A stretch of DNA of 64,000 nt from Bin34 sp965116185 (lineage in GTDB: Bacteria; Chloroflexota; Anaerolineae; Caldilineales; Caldilineaceae). This document shows, in pieces, positions 18,060 to 26,841 of the stretch (positions within the stretch are counted from its first letter, which is position 1; each line of letters opens with the position of its first letter). The stretch is taken from positions 558,001-622,000 of the forward strand of contig OZ220492.1 of NCBI GenBank assembly GCA_965116185.1. Direction: 5' to 3'. A program made the translations under genes and the position numbers. The notes under the pieces were generated by a model. It ran no database searches. It was given only the letters and a program-made list of their open reading frames with translations, and had not been told where the DNA came from.

Positions 18060-19280
18060 CTACCAGGCTTGGAGCGCATCACGCACATGGATCATGAACC
18101 GATCGGCCGTTGCCCCGTCCAACACCCGATGATCGAAAGACAGGCTGAATACGCACATGGGCCGGATCACAATTGCGTCGTCGGCACTAGGCAGTAGGCG
18201 GTGGTTGTCCCGAACCATAGGGCGCTTGGCAATAGTACCGACGCCCAGAATAGCAGCCTGGGGTTGGTGAATGATAGGAGTTCCGGCCAAACTACCGTTC
18301 ACGCCGTGATTGGTGATCGAAAAGGTACCGCCCGTCAAATCGACATGGTCCAACTCGCGGGCCAGGGCCCGCTGGGTCAGCTTGAGCAGGGATTGGTGCA
18401 GCCCCATCAGACTGAGACTTTCCGCGTGCCGGATTACAGGTACGACCAGACCGTCGGGTACTGCTACGGCAACACCCAGGTGAATGTGACGGAACAGGGT
18501 AATACCCTCGGAGCCGAAGGAGGCGTTCACTTCCGGTACCTGCTGGAGGCCACTGATCGCAGCCTGCATGATGTAGGGCATGAAGGTCAGGTGCTGGCCT
18601 TTCCGGGTACCGTCTCCCTTCTGTGTTTCCCGATGCAGCACCACGCGGGTCATGTCAATCTCAAAGAAGACGGTGACATGCGGACTCGTCCGGACACTGC
18701 GGGTCATGTGTTCGGCGATAGCTTGCCGCATGGGTGATAAGGGCTGCAGAATCTGTTCCTCGTTTTCGGGAACGACCGGTACCGAGCTGTCCGCTCGCTG
18801 CCGGATGAAGGTGAGCAGATCCTTCTTCGTGATACGACCGTTGCGGCCGGTACCGGTGATCCGGCTGAGATCGATGCCGTGCTCTTGGGCCATACGGGCC
18901 ACAACGGGCGATAGGAAGCCGGGCCCCACCTGTTCCGCACGACGTGTCGGTTCCCGGTCGGCAGGGGGCGCAGAGCTAGGCGCATGCGTTACCGGTGACG
19001 CAGTGGATAGCAGGGGTGTGGAGTCTGCCGGCAGCTCCTCATCCGGGGTCCCAACATAGGCGAGCACGGTGCCCGTGGCGACGGTCTGGCCGGCCGGTAC
19101 ACAGATACGCAGCAGAGTGCCGGAAGTAGGAGCAGGTAGATCCGTATCGATCTTGTCCGTGGACACGGTCAGGAGAGGTTCATCGCGAGTAACCGTATCA
19201 CCTTCCGTGTACAGCCAGGCAGATACCGTGCCTTCTACTACACTCTGTCCAAACTGGGGCATGGAAAGGGCAACAGCCAT
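18060..19280 (-). CDS. Dihydrolipoamide acyltransferase (E2)
   Basis: The core of a 2-oxoacid dehydrogenase complex; it transfers the acyl group from lipoate to CoA. 406 residues from the ATG at 19280. One lipoyl domain is present (FGQSVVEGTVSAWL, with the lipoyl lysine in STDKIDTD). A Pro/Ala linker and an E3-binding domain follow (SPVVARMAQEHGIDLSRI). The catalytic domain ends with SFDHRVLDGATADRF. The frame stays open upstream to 19562, but that part lies inside the hydrolase gene and is not protein-like. A GTG at 19304 overlapping the upstream stop as GTGA is a possible alternative start. The acyl specificity (pyruvate, branched-chain or other) cannot be told. Confidence 0.93.
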   Translation of the reverse strand: MAVALSMPQFGQSVVEGTVSAWLYTEGDTVTRDEPLLTVSTDKIDTDLPAPTSGTLLRICVPAGQTVATGTVLAYVGTPDEELPADSTPLLSTASPVTHAPSSAPPADREPTRRAEQVGPGFLSPVVARMAQEHGIDLSRITGTGRNGRITKKDLLTFIRQRADSSVPVVPENEEQILQPLSPMRQAIAEHMTRSVRTSPHVTVFFEIDMTRVVLHRETQKGDGTRKGQHLTFMPYIMQAAISGLQQVPEVNASFGSEGITLFRHIHLGVAVAVPDGLVVPVIRHAESLSLMGLHQSLLKLTQRALARELDHVDLTGGTFSITNHGVNGSLAGTPIIHQPQAAILGVGTIAKRPMVRDNHRLLPSADDAIVIRPMCVFSLSFDHRVLDGATADRFMIHVRDALQAW

Positions 19281-19300
19281 GAGCAGAAAATCCGTTTGTT

Positions 19301-20269
19301 TCACGCCAGGGTGTCTAGCGTCAGGCGGGACATCAAGCAGGCTTCCTGCATGGTGCCGGTCATGTACGCGTACGGCTGGTCTGGCCTTTCGCTGAAGCCC
19401 ATATGCTGTCCATGAGGTGTCAAGGCCACGAAGCCTACAAAGGGACCTATAGGCCGAGTCAGTTCTTGCAGATCCAAGAGTGCGGCCCGGCCCGCATCCG
19501 GCAGGGACTGTCCGCGTCTGAGACCTTCCACGACGGAACGGGCGGTGAGGGCACGCAGGCACAGTTCCCCCATGCCGGTACAGGCGGCTGCCCCGTATTG
19601 GCCGTGACAGTAGTTGCCCGCACCAATAATAGGTGAATCACCCACGCGGCCCGGATATTTCCAGCCCAGCCCTGACGTGCTGACGGTTGATGCCATGCGT
19701 CCTTGCGCATCCAGGACCAGAAAGTTCACGGTACCTGTCTCAGGCAGAGAAGAAACCGGTTCATGTGCCGTTGCGGACGGCAGGCTCAGCTGGCTGGTTA
19801 GTTGGTGCACGACCGCCAGCAGGTGGTCCGGATCCAGTTGCTGCGGGTCCAGAGCGGCCTGGGCAAAGCGGCGACGCCAGGTATCCAGGCTAACTTCGTG
19901 CTCTAGGGTCGTGAATTCCAGATTTGCCGTGCGCGCTAGGCGCTGGGCCCCCGCGCCTACAACCAGTACGTGGGGCGTGTGTTCCATAACGAAGCGGGCC
20001 AGCCGCGTAGCGTCCACACAGCCCTGTAGGGCGGCGACTGCGCCCGCCTGTAAAGAACTACCGTCCATTACGCTAGCATCTAGCTCCACGGTGCCAAGCA
20101 CATTGGGTATGCCGGCCTGTCCCACGGAGTGGTCAGCCAGATCACGTTCCACAAGACTGGCGGCGGCTACGGCGGCATCAAGGGCGCTGGCACCCTGGCG
20201 CAGCAGATCCATGGCGGGGACCGCAGCCTGGGCCCCGTTTTCGCTACTAACAATGACAGGTTCCGGCAT
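19301..20269 (-). CDS. Ntn-hydrolase, glycosylasparaginase/isoaspartyl peptidase family (T2)
   Basis: 322 residues. Enzymes of this family cleave the GlcNAc-asparagine bond of degraded glycoproteins or isoaspartyl peptides, after self-cleavage that exposes an N-terminal Thr. The candidate nucleophile is Thr180 in ETGTVNFLVLD. GMGE near residue 240 and the N-terminal VELDASVMDGSSLQAGAVAAL are typical of glycosylasparaginases. No signal peptide is visible, so it is probably cytoplasmic. It lies 12 bases after the enolase-superfamily gene and 20 before E2. With the sugar-type dehydrogenases upstream this suggests use of glycan or amino-sugar breakdown products; that link is inference. Confidence 0.85.
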   Translation of the reverse strand: MPEPVIVSSENGAQAAVPAMDLLRQGASALDAAVAAASLVERDLADHSVGQAGIPNVLGTVELDASVMDGSSLQAGAVAALQGCVDATRLARFVMEHTPHVLVVGAGAQRLARTANLEFTTLEHEVSLDTWRRRFAQAALDPQQLDPDHLLAVVHQLTSQLSLPSATAHEPVSSLPETGTVNFLVLDAQGRMASTVSTSGLGWKYPGRVGDSPIIGAGNYCHGQYGAAACTGMGELCLRALTARSVVEGLRRGQSLPDAGRAALLDLQELTRPIGPFVGFVALTPHGQHMGFSERPDQPYAYMTGTMQEACLMSRLTLDTLA

Positions 20270-20281
20270 GACTGGATTCCT

Positions 20282-21733
20282 TTACACGTACGGGGTCGGA
20301 TCCCACTGATCCAGGGGCGTGAAACCGTTTAGGTTTACGGCACCTGCGTAGCCAAAGGGAGCGCGGATTACACTGCCCAGCTGGATACGGCCCTGATCTA
20401 TGGCCACGGCGGCGCACTGTTGGTCCTGCCAGCGATGTAGGTGGTAGAGGTCCGGGTGTGCCTGGAGCATTGTCTGCTGTACCTCTTCCTCGTGCATACG
20501 CAGGCCTGTAAAATAGTAATGTCCGTTTCTTTCGGCATGCGGGATACCTAGACTGGCCAGGACTGCCAGATCCTGTAGCAGCGCGACCGGTCCGACATTG
20601 GTCAAGTCCTCGCCTGAGAGGACGTAACGGGTGTCCGGATGCGTCTGTCGCAATCGGTGTAGATAGCCCAGATTGGCAATGCTTTTAAAAACTCCCTTGC
20701 AATTCTTGTGGCTGGTGCCTTGATAGCCACCGGCCAGAGCCTGGGTGAGACCGTGAATGTCCCCGTCAGACTCGTCAATAATGACGGGCGGATGATCGGC
20801 CCAGGCGGCCAGGCTGTGAATGGCTTCGGCCTGCAGAGCATGGTCGCGGTGCAATGGCTGTTCAATAAATAACAATCCCCGTAGAAAGTCCTGTAGGCCC
20901 GCGGTGCGGGTGAGAGTATCCCAGAACTGACGGAACGCCGCGAAATCCTGATACTGCTCATTGCCGTCCAAGGTGAAATGACAGGGCCTGGACAGGTCCG
21001 CGAGCACAGCGGCGATCGCGTGCATGCGGGCGATATCGGTATCCACATCGCCCCCGATCTTGATCTTGAAATGATCGATGCCATAGGTGCGGAGTACGGC
21101 TTCCAAGGACTGGGGCAGGCCATCCGCTACCCGTTCGTCCGGTGGAATCTGGTCGTCCCGCAGCGGATCCCCCAGACCGATCGTATGGCGCACGATCAGA
21201 GTCGGCAGGGGAGTAGCGGGCAAGAAAGCACGAGGGGGGCACTGGCCCCCGTCAGCATGGAAGAAACTACCGTCAAAGCCCAAAGCATCATCCCGCAGGA
21301 TGTGGGCTAGGTTCTGGCCACGGGCACGGCAGGCGGCGTCAATAAGAGCCCTTTCCACCACGCTGACACCCAGATTGCGCAGCAGGGCCGGATCCCGGGG
21401 TGATGCCTCCCCGTTCTGCGCTGCATAGACAGTTGCCCAGAGTTGAAAGGGACTCGCCTGGGTACCGGCGGCTACGGCATGGTTGGCCGCGGTCTGAATG
21501 ACACGCAGCATGTCCTGGATATCTTCCGCATAGGGAGAAGCGGGGTCCTTGGTGAACCATTTCGGGACCAGATTTTCGGCCGCTAGGCCGCGGGCGCGCA
21601 CCCCGTCCATTTCCAAATCCAGGACCAGCAACAGATGCGGGACTTGGGTCATGGCAGCGATGCCGTAGCGAAAGGGCATACGGGTCCGGATATCCCGGAG
21701 CAGGATCTGGAATCGGTGAACCTGAACGGTCAT
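20282..21733 (-). CDS. Enolase superfamily protein (mandelate racemase/muconate lactonizing type)
   Basis: 483 residues, longer than most family members (about 370-400). The extra length is an insertion between the capping domain and the barrel (residues about 150-215). Barrel residues seen: Lys-x-Lys at 223-225 (FKIKIGG), metal ligands Asp256 (TLDGNEQY), Glu291 (LFIEQPL) and Asp320/Glu321 (VIIDESDG). These support a divalent-metal acid-sugar dehydratase, racemase or lactonizing enzyme; the substrate is unknown. Close SAR202-type Chloroflexota carry many such paralogues. It is tightly spaced with the hydrolase gene (12 bases) and 35 bases from the TIM-barrel isomerase gene. Confidence 0.88.
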   Translation of the reverse strand: MTVQVHRFQILLRDIRTRMPFRYGIAAMTQVPHLLLVLDLEMDGVRARGLAAENLVPKWFTKDPASPYAEDIQDMLRVIQTAANHAVAAGTQASPFQLWATVYAAQNGEASPRDPALLRNLGVSVVERALIDAACRARGQNLAHILRDDALGFDGSFFHADGGQCPPRAFLPATPLPTLIVRHTIGLGDPLRDDQIPPDERVADGLPQSLEAVLRTYGIDHFKIKIGGDVDTDIARMHAIAAVLADLSRPCHFTLDGNEQYQDFAAFRQFWDTLTRTAGLQDFLRGLLFIEQPLHRDHALQAEAIHSLAAWADHPPVIIDESDGDIHGLTQALAGGYQGTSHKNCKGVFKSIANLGYLHRLRQTHPDTRYVLSGEDLTNVGPVALLQDLAVLASLGIPHAERNGHYYFTGLRMHEEEVQQTMLQAHPDLYHLHRWQDQQCAAVAIDQGRIQLGSVIRAPFGYAGAVNLNGFTPLDQWDPTPYV

Positions 21734-21768
21734 ACCCAGGATCCTGCACAGTGTAGTGGCGACATGGT

Positions 21769-22575
21769 TCAGTCCAAGGTAGCCTCAATTTGACGTAGGC
21801 GACCTCTTTCATCCGGCAGGTGTTCCCGCCAAGGCGTGTAACCGATCCACTCACCGCTCATGTAGCCGTTGTAGGCAATGGCCCGTAGGCCCTGGATGAC
21901 ATCCTGGTGTGCGATGGCACCGGTACCGATGGGTACATACCGTATCCGACCCGATTCCAGGGTGGCGTCGTGCATGTGCACGTGGCGGATCCAAGGCGCC
22001 AGGATTGCCAGGGATTCCGCCAGCGTTATGCCCGCCGTGCGCACGGGGTGTAGTATGTCCCAGTTGGCGGCAACTCGCGCATGATTGACCTGACTCAGAA
22101 CCTGAGCCACATGGTGGGGATTGCACCAGGCGTCGTGGGTTTCCAGGCACAGGGTAGTATTACAGGTCGCCGCCTGGCTGCTGAGAGCGAGGAGTGCCTC
22201 TGCTAAATCGTCAATAGCGGCTGCCCGCTCCATGTCGGCGGGGAAATGGCCTCCGAAAATCCGCACTATGGGGACCTCCAAATCGGCCGCCAGGTCCAGC
22301 TCGCGACGGATAGTGTCTCGATAATGGTCCCGGGTGGCCGGTTCGGCGAAGCGCGTGGAGGAAGCTAGGCAGCAAAGTTCCACGGTACTAGCGGCTACCT
22401 GCCGACGCACAATTTGCCGGGCTGCGGATGTGAGTGAAGTTTCAACACCGTGCGCATGTCCTGCCTCAAGGCGCGGCTCAAGGCCCTCATATCCGCATTG
22501 TACGGCGGCGTCCAACATCTCAGTCAGTGTGAGCTCCGGACAGGAAAAGCTCATAAAAGAGTATTTCAAGGACAT
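21769..22575 (-). CDS. Sugar phosphate isomerase/epimerase-type TIM barrel
   Basis: 268 residues from the ATG at 22575, which is preceded by AGGGG a few bases upstream; a longer frame back to 22677 has no such site. It is a xylose-isomerase-like AP-endonuclease-family-2 barrel: FMSFSCPELTLTEMLDAA and GYEGLEPRLEAGHAHG near the start, CLETHDAW in the middle, VAANWDILHP, and HVHMHDATLE with metal-binding His/Asp. Such enzymes isomerise or dehydrate keto-sugars and inositols. Its neighbours (Gfo/Idh/MocA dehydrogenases and an enolase-superfamily enzyme) make a sugar or sugar-acid catabolic role likely. Confidence 0.88.
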   Translation of the reverse strand: MSLKYSFMSFSCPELTLTEMLDAAVQCGYEGLEPRLEAGHAHGVETSLTSAARQIVRRQVAASTVELCCLASSTRFAEPATRDHYRDTIRRELDLAADLEVPIVRIFGGHFPADMERAAAIDDLAEALLALSSQAATCNTTLCLETHDAWCNPHHVAQVLSQVNHARVAANWDILHPVRTAGITLAESLAILAPWIRHVHMHDATLESGRIRYVPIGTGAIAHQDVIQGLRAIAYNGYMSGEWIGYTPWREHLPDERGRLRQIEATLD

Positions 22576-22692
22576 CGTCCCCTGGTGTCGCTGGGCATCG
22601 TAACTATCTGCAGTGCTATCTTTCAAAGTGTAGACGATTTTCCGGCATAAGCATCCCCTGTGTCCCACGTAACGCAACGTTTTATGAGGACA

Positions 22693-23766
22693 TCAACGGG
22701 AGCCGGACTCCAGCACTCGTTCGGTCTGGCCGGAACGGGCAGCACCGTAGATAGCATCAGTGAGCCCCTGCACACGCAGGCCGTGCTGCAGATCCGTAGC
22801 GGGGGGCCTACGCTGCCGGACAGCTTGCGCGAAATCGTCTAGGATACCTGTTTGCAAGTCGGGTGTGGGGGTAGATTGTACGTAAAGGGTTTGCGGTCGG
22901 GTACCGGCGGCGGTATCGGCCTGCGTGTGGACAATGCGTGAACCGGGCGGCGAGGTCATATCCACTTCTAAGGTGCCTTCTTCACCGACTATCACCATGA
23001 CGGATGTGGAAGGTCCCGGCATGTACTCGCCACGTTCATAGCAGAGTAGTATATCCCGGTCGCATGCAATGTGGGCCACCACATGAGTTTCGGCGTCTGA
23101 ACCGGGAACCACATGGCGCCGGTACCGCGTACCGAGGTTCCAGGTTCGGGCCTGAACATGCTGAGGCTGGAGAGGTGGATCCCAGATGCCGAGCAGGTAG
23201 TCAAGATCGTAACAACCCCAGTTCATCAGAATGCCGCCACCATTGAGATACGCCTGCAGACGCCAGGCCGGAGGTAGGACCTGAGGCTGTGCGCCCGCCG
23301 CCCGCAACACGCGCCAGTGAATGGTGCGGATGCAGCCCAGGGTCTGGGCCTGTAGCGCCGTGCAGACAACACGGGCCGCCGGCAGACAGCGGAAGCGTGC
23401 GGAACAACAGCCGACGATCTGATCTGTCTGCCAACTCTGTAGGCGTCGAACTTCCTCTGCATTCATGGCTACCGGTTTTTCCAAAAGCAGATGGCGGCCG
23501 GCAGCTAGTACCTGACGGGCCAGAGGGAGACGCGCATGAGTGGGTACGGCCAGTAAGACAGCCTCCACGAGCGGATCCGACAACATATGTTCGAGATCGG
23601 TGTATACGGTGGGGACAGCGTACTGATCACACAGGTAACGGGCTCTGTCTACTTCGCGATCAAGCAGGCCCGTGATTTGCACGGACGGTAGCTGGGTAGC
23701 TGCCTGCACGTGGCGGGTACCGATGACCCCACAGCCCACTAAGGCGAGCCCCAACGGCTGAGACAT
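22693..23766 (-). CDS. Gfo/Idh/MocA family oxidoreductase
   Basis: An NAD(P)-dependent sugar or inositol dehydrogenase-like protein of 357 residues. The N-terminal Rossmann motif is GCGVIGTRH (residues 11-19). The family lysine is in LLEKPVA (EKP at 96-98). The C-terminal alpha/beta domain has WGCYDLDYLLGIW, near the usual catalytic region. It is the first of two such genes in this operon (the other at 24736-25827) and is clearly diverged from it. Substrate unknown. Confidence 0.9.
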   Translation of the reverse strand: MSQPLGLALVGCGVIGTRHVQAATQLPSVQITGLLDREVDRARYLCDQYAVPTVYTDLEHMLSDPLVEAVLLAVPTHARLPLARQVLAAGRHLLLEKPVAMNAEEVRRLQSWQTDQIVGCCSARFRCLPAARVVCTALQAQTLGCIRTIHWRVLRAAGAQPQVLPPAWRLQAYLNGGGILMNWGCYDLDYLLGIWDPPLQPQHVQARTWNLGTRYRRHVVPGSDAETHVVAHIACDRDILLCYERGEYMPGPSTSVMVIVGEEGTLEVDMTSPPGSRIVHTQADTAAGTRPQTLYVQSTPTPDLQTGILDDFAQAVRQRRPPATDLQHGLRVQGLTDAIYGAARSGQTERVLESGSR

Positions 23767-23787
23767 ACCGGTATACCACGGCCGGAT

Positions 23788-24720
23788 TCAGGCCGGTGTC
23801 CGGGTGAGCCAACGCTCATACCAGGTGCTAATCTCACCATGGGTGCGTGCACCATCACAGATGAGAATGCGCTGGCGACGCGCCAGTAGGGCTCCGGGCG
23901 CCAAGGACAAGTACTCGTCAAAGCTGAAGGCAAAGCTGGCGACCGGAAAGGGGGTGGTGCGCACGAACCACTTGAGAGGAAACCGGACATTAGCGGGATG
24001 ATCCAGCAGTACCACGGTGGAACATTGTCCCGTGTGATGCCTACCCACATATGCGATCCAGGCGCTGCGTTGCCCCATGAAGGTATCACTCGTCACGCCT
24101 CCTTCCGCGAGCACGGTGCCATGCAGAAGGTCCATAGGGCCTCGCCAGAAAACGCCACCATAACCGGCCATGGGCCGCCCTTCAGTAGTGGGAGAGCCAA
24201 AGATCACGTCATTGGGACCAGGGTTGGTCAGCGCGAAATCAAAATCCAGACACCAATAGCCTTCGGTGGGAACGATGCCGCCCACGGCCTGTGTGCGGCG
24301 TTCCTGGAGCAGGGGAGCTGCCCGCTGATCCGGCGTCCGCCAGTCCAGTGTTTGCTCCCAGCGTTGCCACTGTGCCCTGTCGGCCGCATGGGGCATAACG
24401 CGGGTAAAAGTGCGGTGGACCTGGTATCCCATATTATCTAATTGCTGATAGCCCTGATCCCGTACAAAGGTGGGACCGCCCCAGAAATTGAAACCGGACA
24501 CCCACGGACAAGCGAGACTAATGCCGCTGTGCCACTCATGATCGTAGGGTTTTTCCATGGTGACCACCTGTCCTTCCAGTGTCTGCACGGGATGAAAATA
24601 AGGACGGGGTCCCTGGATGGGCGTCATGGAGGGTCGGAGATTGTAGCGGCACAGGCGTTGGTGTCCGTACCGGATCTCAATATGGCGTTGCCCGCGGGCA
24701 TGGAGTGCAAGCATGTGCAA
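23788..24720 (-). CDS. DUF6807 (PmoA-like) family protein
   Basis: 310 residues, recognised as the DUF6807 family (sometimes named PmoA without functional basis) from YNLRPSMTPIQGPRPYFHPV, KPYDHEWHSGISLACPWV with its His-rich stretch, WGGPTFVRDQGYQQL, and GYGGVFWRGP. Family members occur in Bacteroidetes, Planctomycetes and Chloroflexota next to Gfo/Idh/MocA and sugar-isomerase genes, as here. The function is not established, and a carbohydrate-binding or isomerase-like role is a guess. It lies 15-21 bases from its neighbours on both sides. Confidence 0.82.
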   Translation of the reverse strand: MHMLALHARGQRHIEIRYGHQRLCRYNLRPSMTPIQGPRPYFHPVQTLEGQVVTMEKPYDHEWHSGISLACPWVSGFNFWGGPTFVRDQGYQQLDNMGYQVHRTFTRVMPHAADRAQWQRWEQTLDWRTPDQRAAPLLQERRTQAVGGIVPTEGYWCLDFDFALTNPGPNDVIFGSPTTEGRPMAGYGGVFWRGPMDLLHGTVLAEGGVTSDTFMGQRSAWIAYVGRHHTGQCSTVVLLDHPANVRFPLKWFVRTTPFPVASFAFSFDEYLSLAPGALLARRQRILICDGARTHGEISTWYERWLTRTPA

Positions 24721-24735
24721 AGGCAGTGCGATGAA

Positions 24736-25827
24736 TTAGACGGCGTCCTGCTTGAACTGACCATTCAGCAGATGGTAGAAGGGATCGGTGGGCTGAATAC
24801 TGCCCCGGATCACAGGTATGCCTTCCAGCGCGGATTTGTAGAAGGCGGTGAGGAATTCGATGGTGCCCCGTACACCGGCACCACTGACTGCAGGCCGTTC
24901 CTGACGGTCCATACTGTCCAAAAATGCACCTACCTGAGTGCCGTGGGTGGCTGAGATCTGCTGGGGGATCCGGGCCCACTCGTCAAGCCGGTCCGTATGG
25001 GGCGATCCCTCATAGGTGCTGAAACGCCAGTTCTGGTTCTGGTAGGAATAGAGACTGTTCATTTCCACGGTGGCCTCAGTGAAATCCAACCGTAGATAGC
25101 TTTCCTGACGAGGTGAAAGAATACTGTTGGTGATATTGGCCATGGCCCCGTCCGCAAACCGGACACTAGCCATGGACACATTGTCTACCTCAATGTCGTA
25201 TGCCAGCGTTCCCAACATTGCCCGAATCTCCTGCCACTCACCCATGAGCCAGAGCAGAAAATCCATGATGTGAATGCCATGTACTACGGTACAGCCGCCG
25301 ATGGCGGCTTGCCAGGTACCGCGCCAGCGGACCGCGAAGTAGGGATCACTGCGGTACCAGGTAGTCAGGACATTGGCAACCAATAACTTGCCCATAGCCT
25401 GATCCTGAATCAGCCGTTTCAGATACTGACCCGCGGAGCCGAAACGCCACTGGAAAACGCTGGCGCAAAACCGGCCCGTATCCTTTTCCGCCTGCTCAAT
25501 GCGATCCATTTCGGCCAGCGAGGCGCAGAGCGGCTTTTCGCACAATACCCAGGCACCTGCTTCCATGGCCATAATACTCAGGTCCGCATGTACACCCGGC
25601 GGCGTACAGACATGTACAATGTCCGGCTTGACCTGGTCCAGCATCGCGGCGGCCGTGGTGAAGGCTTGCGGGATGTCATGCGTGCCGCAAAAGGCCTGTA
25701 CGCGGTCCGGATCAATGTCCACGGCCGCTACTAGTTCCACCCGGTGCGCATGGGCGCGTAGGGCACGGACATGACCGTTGGCAATGCCGCCTGTACCTAT
25801 GAGAGCGGCCCGGTAGGTTGTACTCAT
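24736..25827 (-). CDS. Gfo/Idh/MocA family oxidoreductase
   Basis: 363 residues; second dehydrogenase of this family in the operon. Rossmann motif GTGGIANGH at residues 11-19, EKP at 97-99 (LCEKPLCASLAEMD), and a C-terminal substrate domain with VVHGIHIMDFLLWLMGEW. Expected to oxidise or reduce a sugar hydroxyl with NAD(P). The ATG at 25827 lies 35 bases after the PhyH stop. Confidence 0.9.
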   Translation of the reverse strand: MSTTYRAALIGTGGIANGHVRALRAHAHRVELVAAVDIDPDRVQAFCGTHDIPQAFTTAAAMLDQVKPDIVHVCTPPGVHADLSIMAMEAGAWVLCEKPLCASLAEMDRIEQAEKDTGRFCASVFQWRFGSAGQYLKRLIQDQAMGKLLVANVLTTWYRSDPYFAVRWRGTWQAAIGGCTVVHGIHIMDFLLWLMGEWQEIRAMLGTLAYDIEVDNVSMASVRFADGAMANITNSILSPRQESYLRLDFTEATVEMNSLYSYQNQNWRFSTYEGSPHTDRLDEWARIPQQISATHGTQVGAFLDSMDRQERPAVSGAGVRGTIEFLTAFYKSALEGIPVIRGSIQPTDPFYHLLNGQFKQDAV

Positions 25828-25862
25828 AAAACAATTGCCTCAATTGCCTGTACGGAAACTTG

Positions 25863-26702
25863 CTACCAGGAGTCCAAGCCCACTAGTTTGCGGCCTAGGT
25901 TGGTGAGATGGGCGGGTGGGCCGGCGGTCTCATCCCGTTGGCGGGGATCACTAGGAAAGGCTCGGGGCTGTAAATGCCCCATGGGCCACCTATGGCGCCA
26001 CCGCTGGATCTGCGCCTGACGCAGTTCTTCCTGTGCCGGATCGGCCGGCATCATGGCAATGTACTGAGCTAGACGCGGCTGGTCCGTGCGGTTAGGGCCA
26101 TTGCCGTGCAGTAATGCGGTATGCCAGATTACGAGATCTCCGGCCTCTCCTTCAATAGGCACGATTTCCAGATCCCGGATGTCCGGATTGCGGAGATCGG
26201 CCCCCGGCTCCTGCCAGGACAAGATTTTATCTACGATTTTGTGGGAACCGGGCACACATTGAAAACCGCCCTGCGCCGCGGTAGTGCGGGTGAGGCACAG
26301 CACGCCCTGTACCCGCAGGTCAATAGGCCAGGTGGTAGGGTCAAAATCCCAATGGATAAAGCCTTTGTAATCGTGGTCCGTTTTGACGGGCGGGTTCATG
26401 TTGACACGGTCCAACCTAACCCATAGATCGTCACGCGCAAATAGCTCGCTGTATATCTGATGGATACGGGGATCCTGACGGGTATCCCACAGAGCTTGGT
26501 GGTGATAGAGCTCCACCATGCCGGCCCGGCTATGCCAGGGAGGTAACGAGTACCAGGTTGACGGATCGTGCGGATCCATGTCCAGGAAGGACCAGGTCGC
26601 ATCCACCACTGCGTTCCGCAAGGCCGGGGACACGGCATTGGGCACGACGATATAGCCATTCTCTTCCCAGAAATCCCGATCTGCCTTACTCAAAATCGTC
26701 AT
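25863..26702 (-). CDS. Phytanoyl-CoA dioxygenase (PhyH) family protein
   Basis: 279 residues, an Fe(II)/2-oxoglutarate-type dioxygenase. The iron-binding facial triad is visible: His117 and Asp119 in FIHWDFD, and His199 in WHTALLHGNG. Arg210 in QPRLAQY is the likely 2-oxoglutarate anchor. The substrate of these bacterial paralogues is unknown. Despite the name they need not act on fatty acyl-CoA. It stands at the head of the tight part of the operon, with a 139-base AT-richer gap upstream that may hold a promoter. Confidence 0.9.
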   Translation of the reverse strand: MTILSKADRDFWEENGYIVVPNAVSPALRNAVVDATWSFLDMDPHDPSTWYSLPPWHSRAGMVELYHHQALWDTRQDPRIHQIYSELFARDDLWVRLDRVNMNPPVKTDHDYKGFIHWDFDPTTWPIDLRVQGVLCLTRTTAAQGGFQCVPGSHKIVDKILSWQEPGADLRNPDIRDLEIVPIEGEAGDLVIWHTALLHGNGPNRTDQPRLAQYIAMMPADPAQEELRQAQIQRWRHRWPMGHLQPRAFPSDPRQRDETAGPPAHLTNLGRKLVGLDSW

Positions 26703-26841
26703 GTGCTTGCCTTCAAGTCAGAAAGAAAAATGAGTACATCATGGAGACCAACGCGCAGGCCTAAAGCCCACTTTATTACATAGTAAGTGTAGTTGCTCAT
26801 GCCGATTCACGAGGATTCGTCATGGCGGAATGCAGAGGTCA

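Noticed and set aside
19281..19562. N-terminal extension of the E2 gene
   Set aside because: This part lies antiphase inside the hydrolase gene, is Arg/Pro-rich and lacks similarity to lipoyl domains. The normal start MAVALSMPQ is at 19280.
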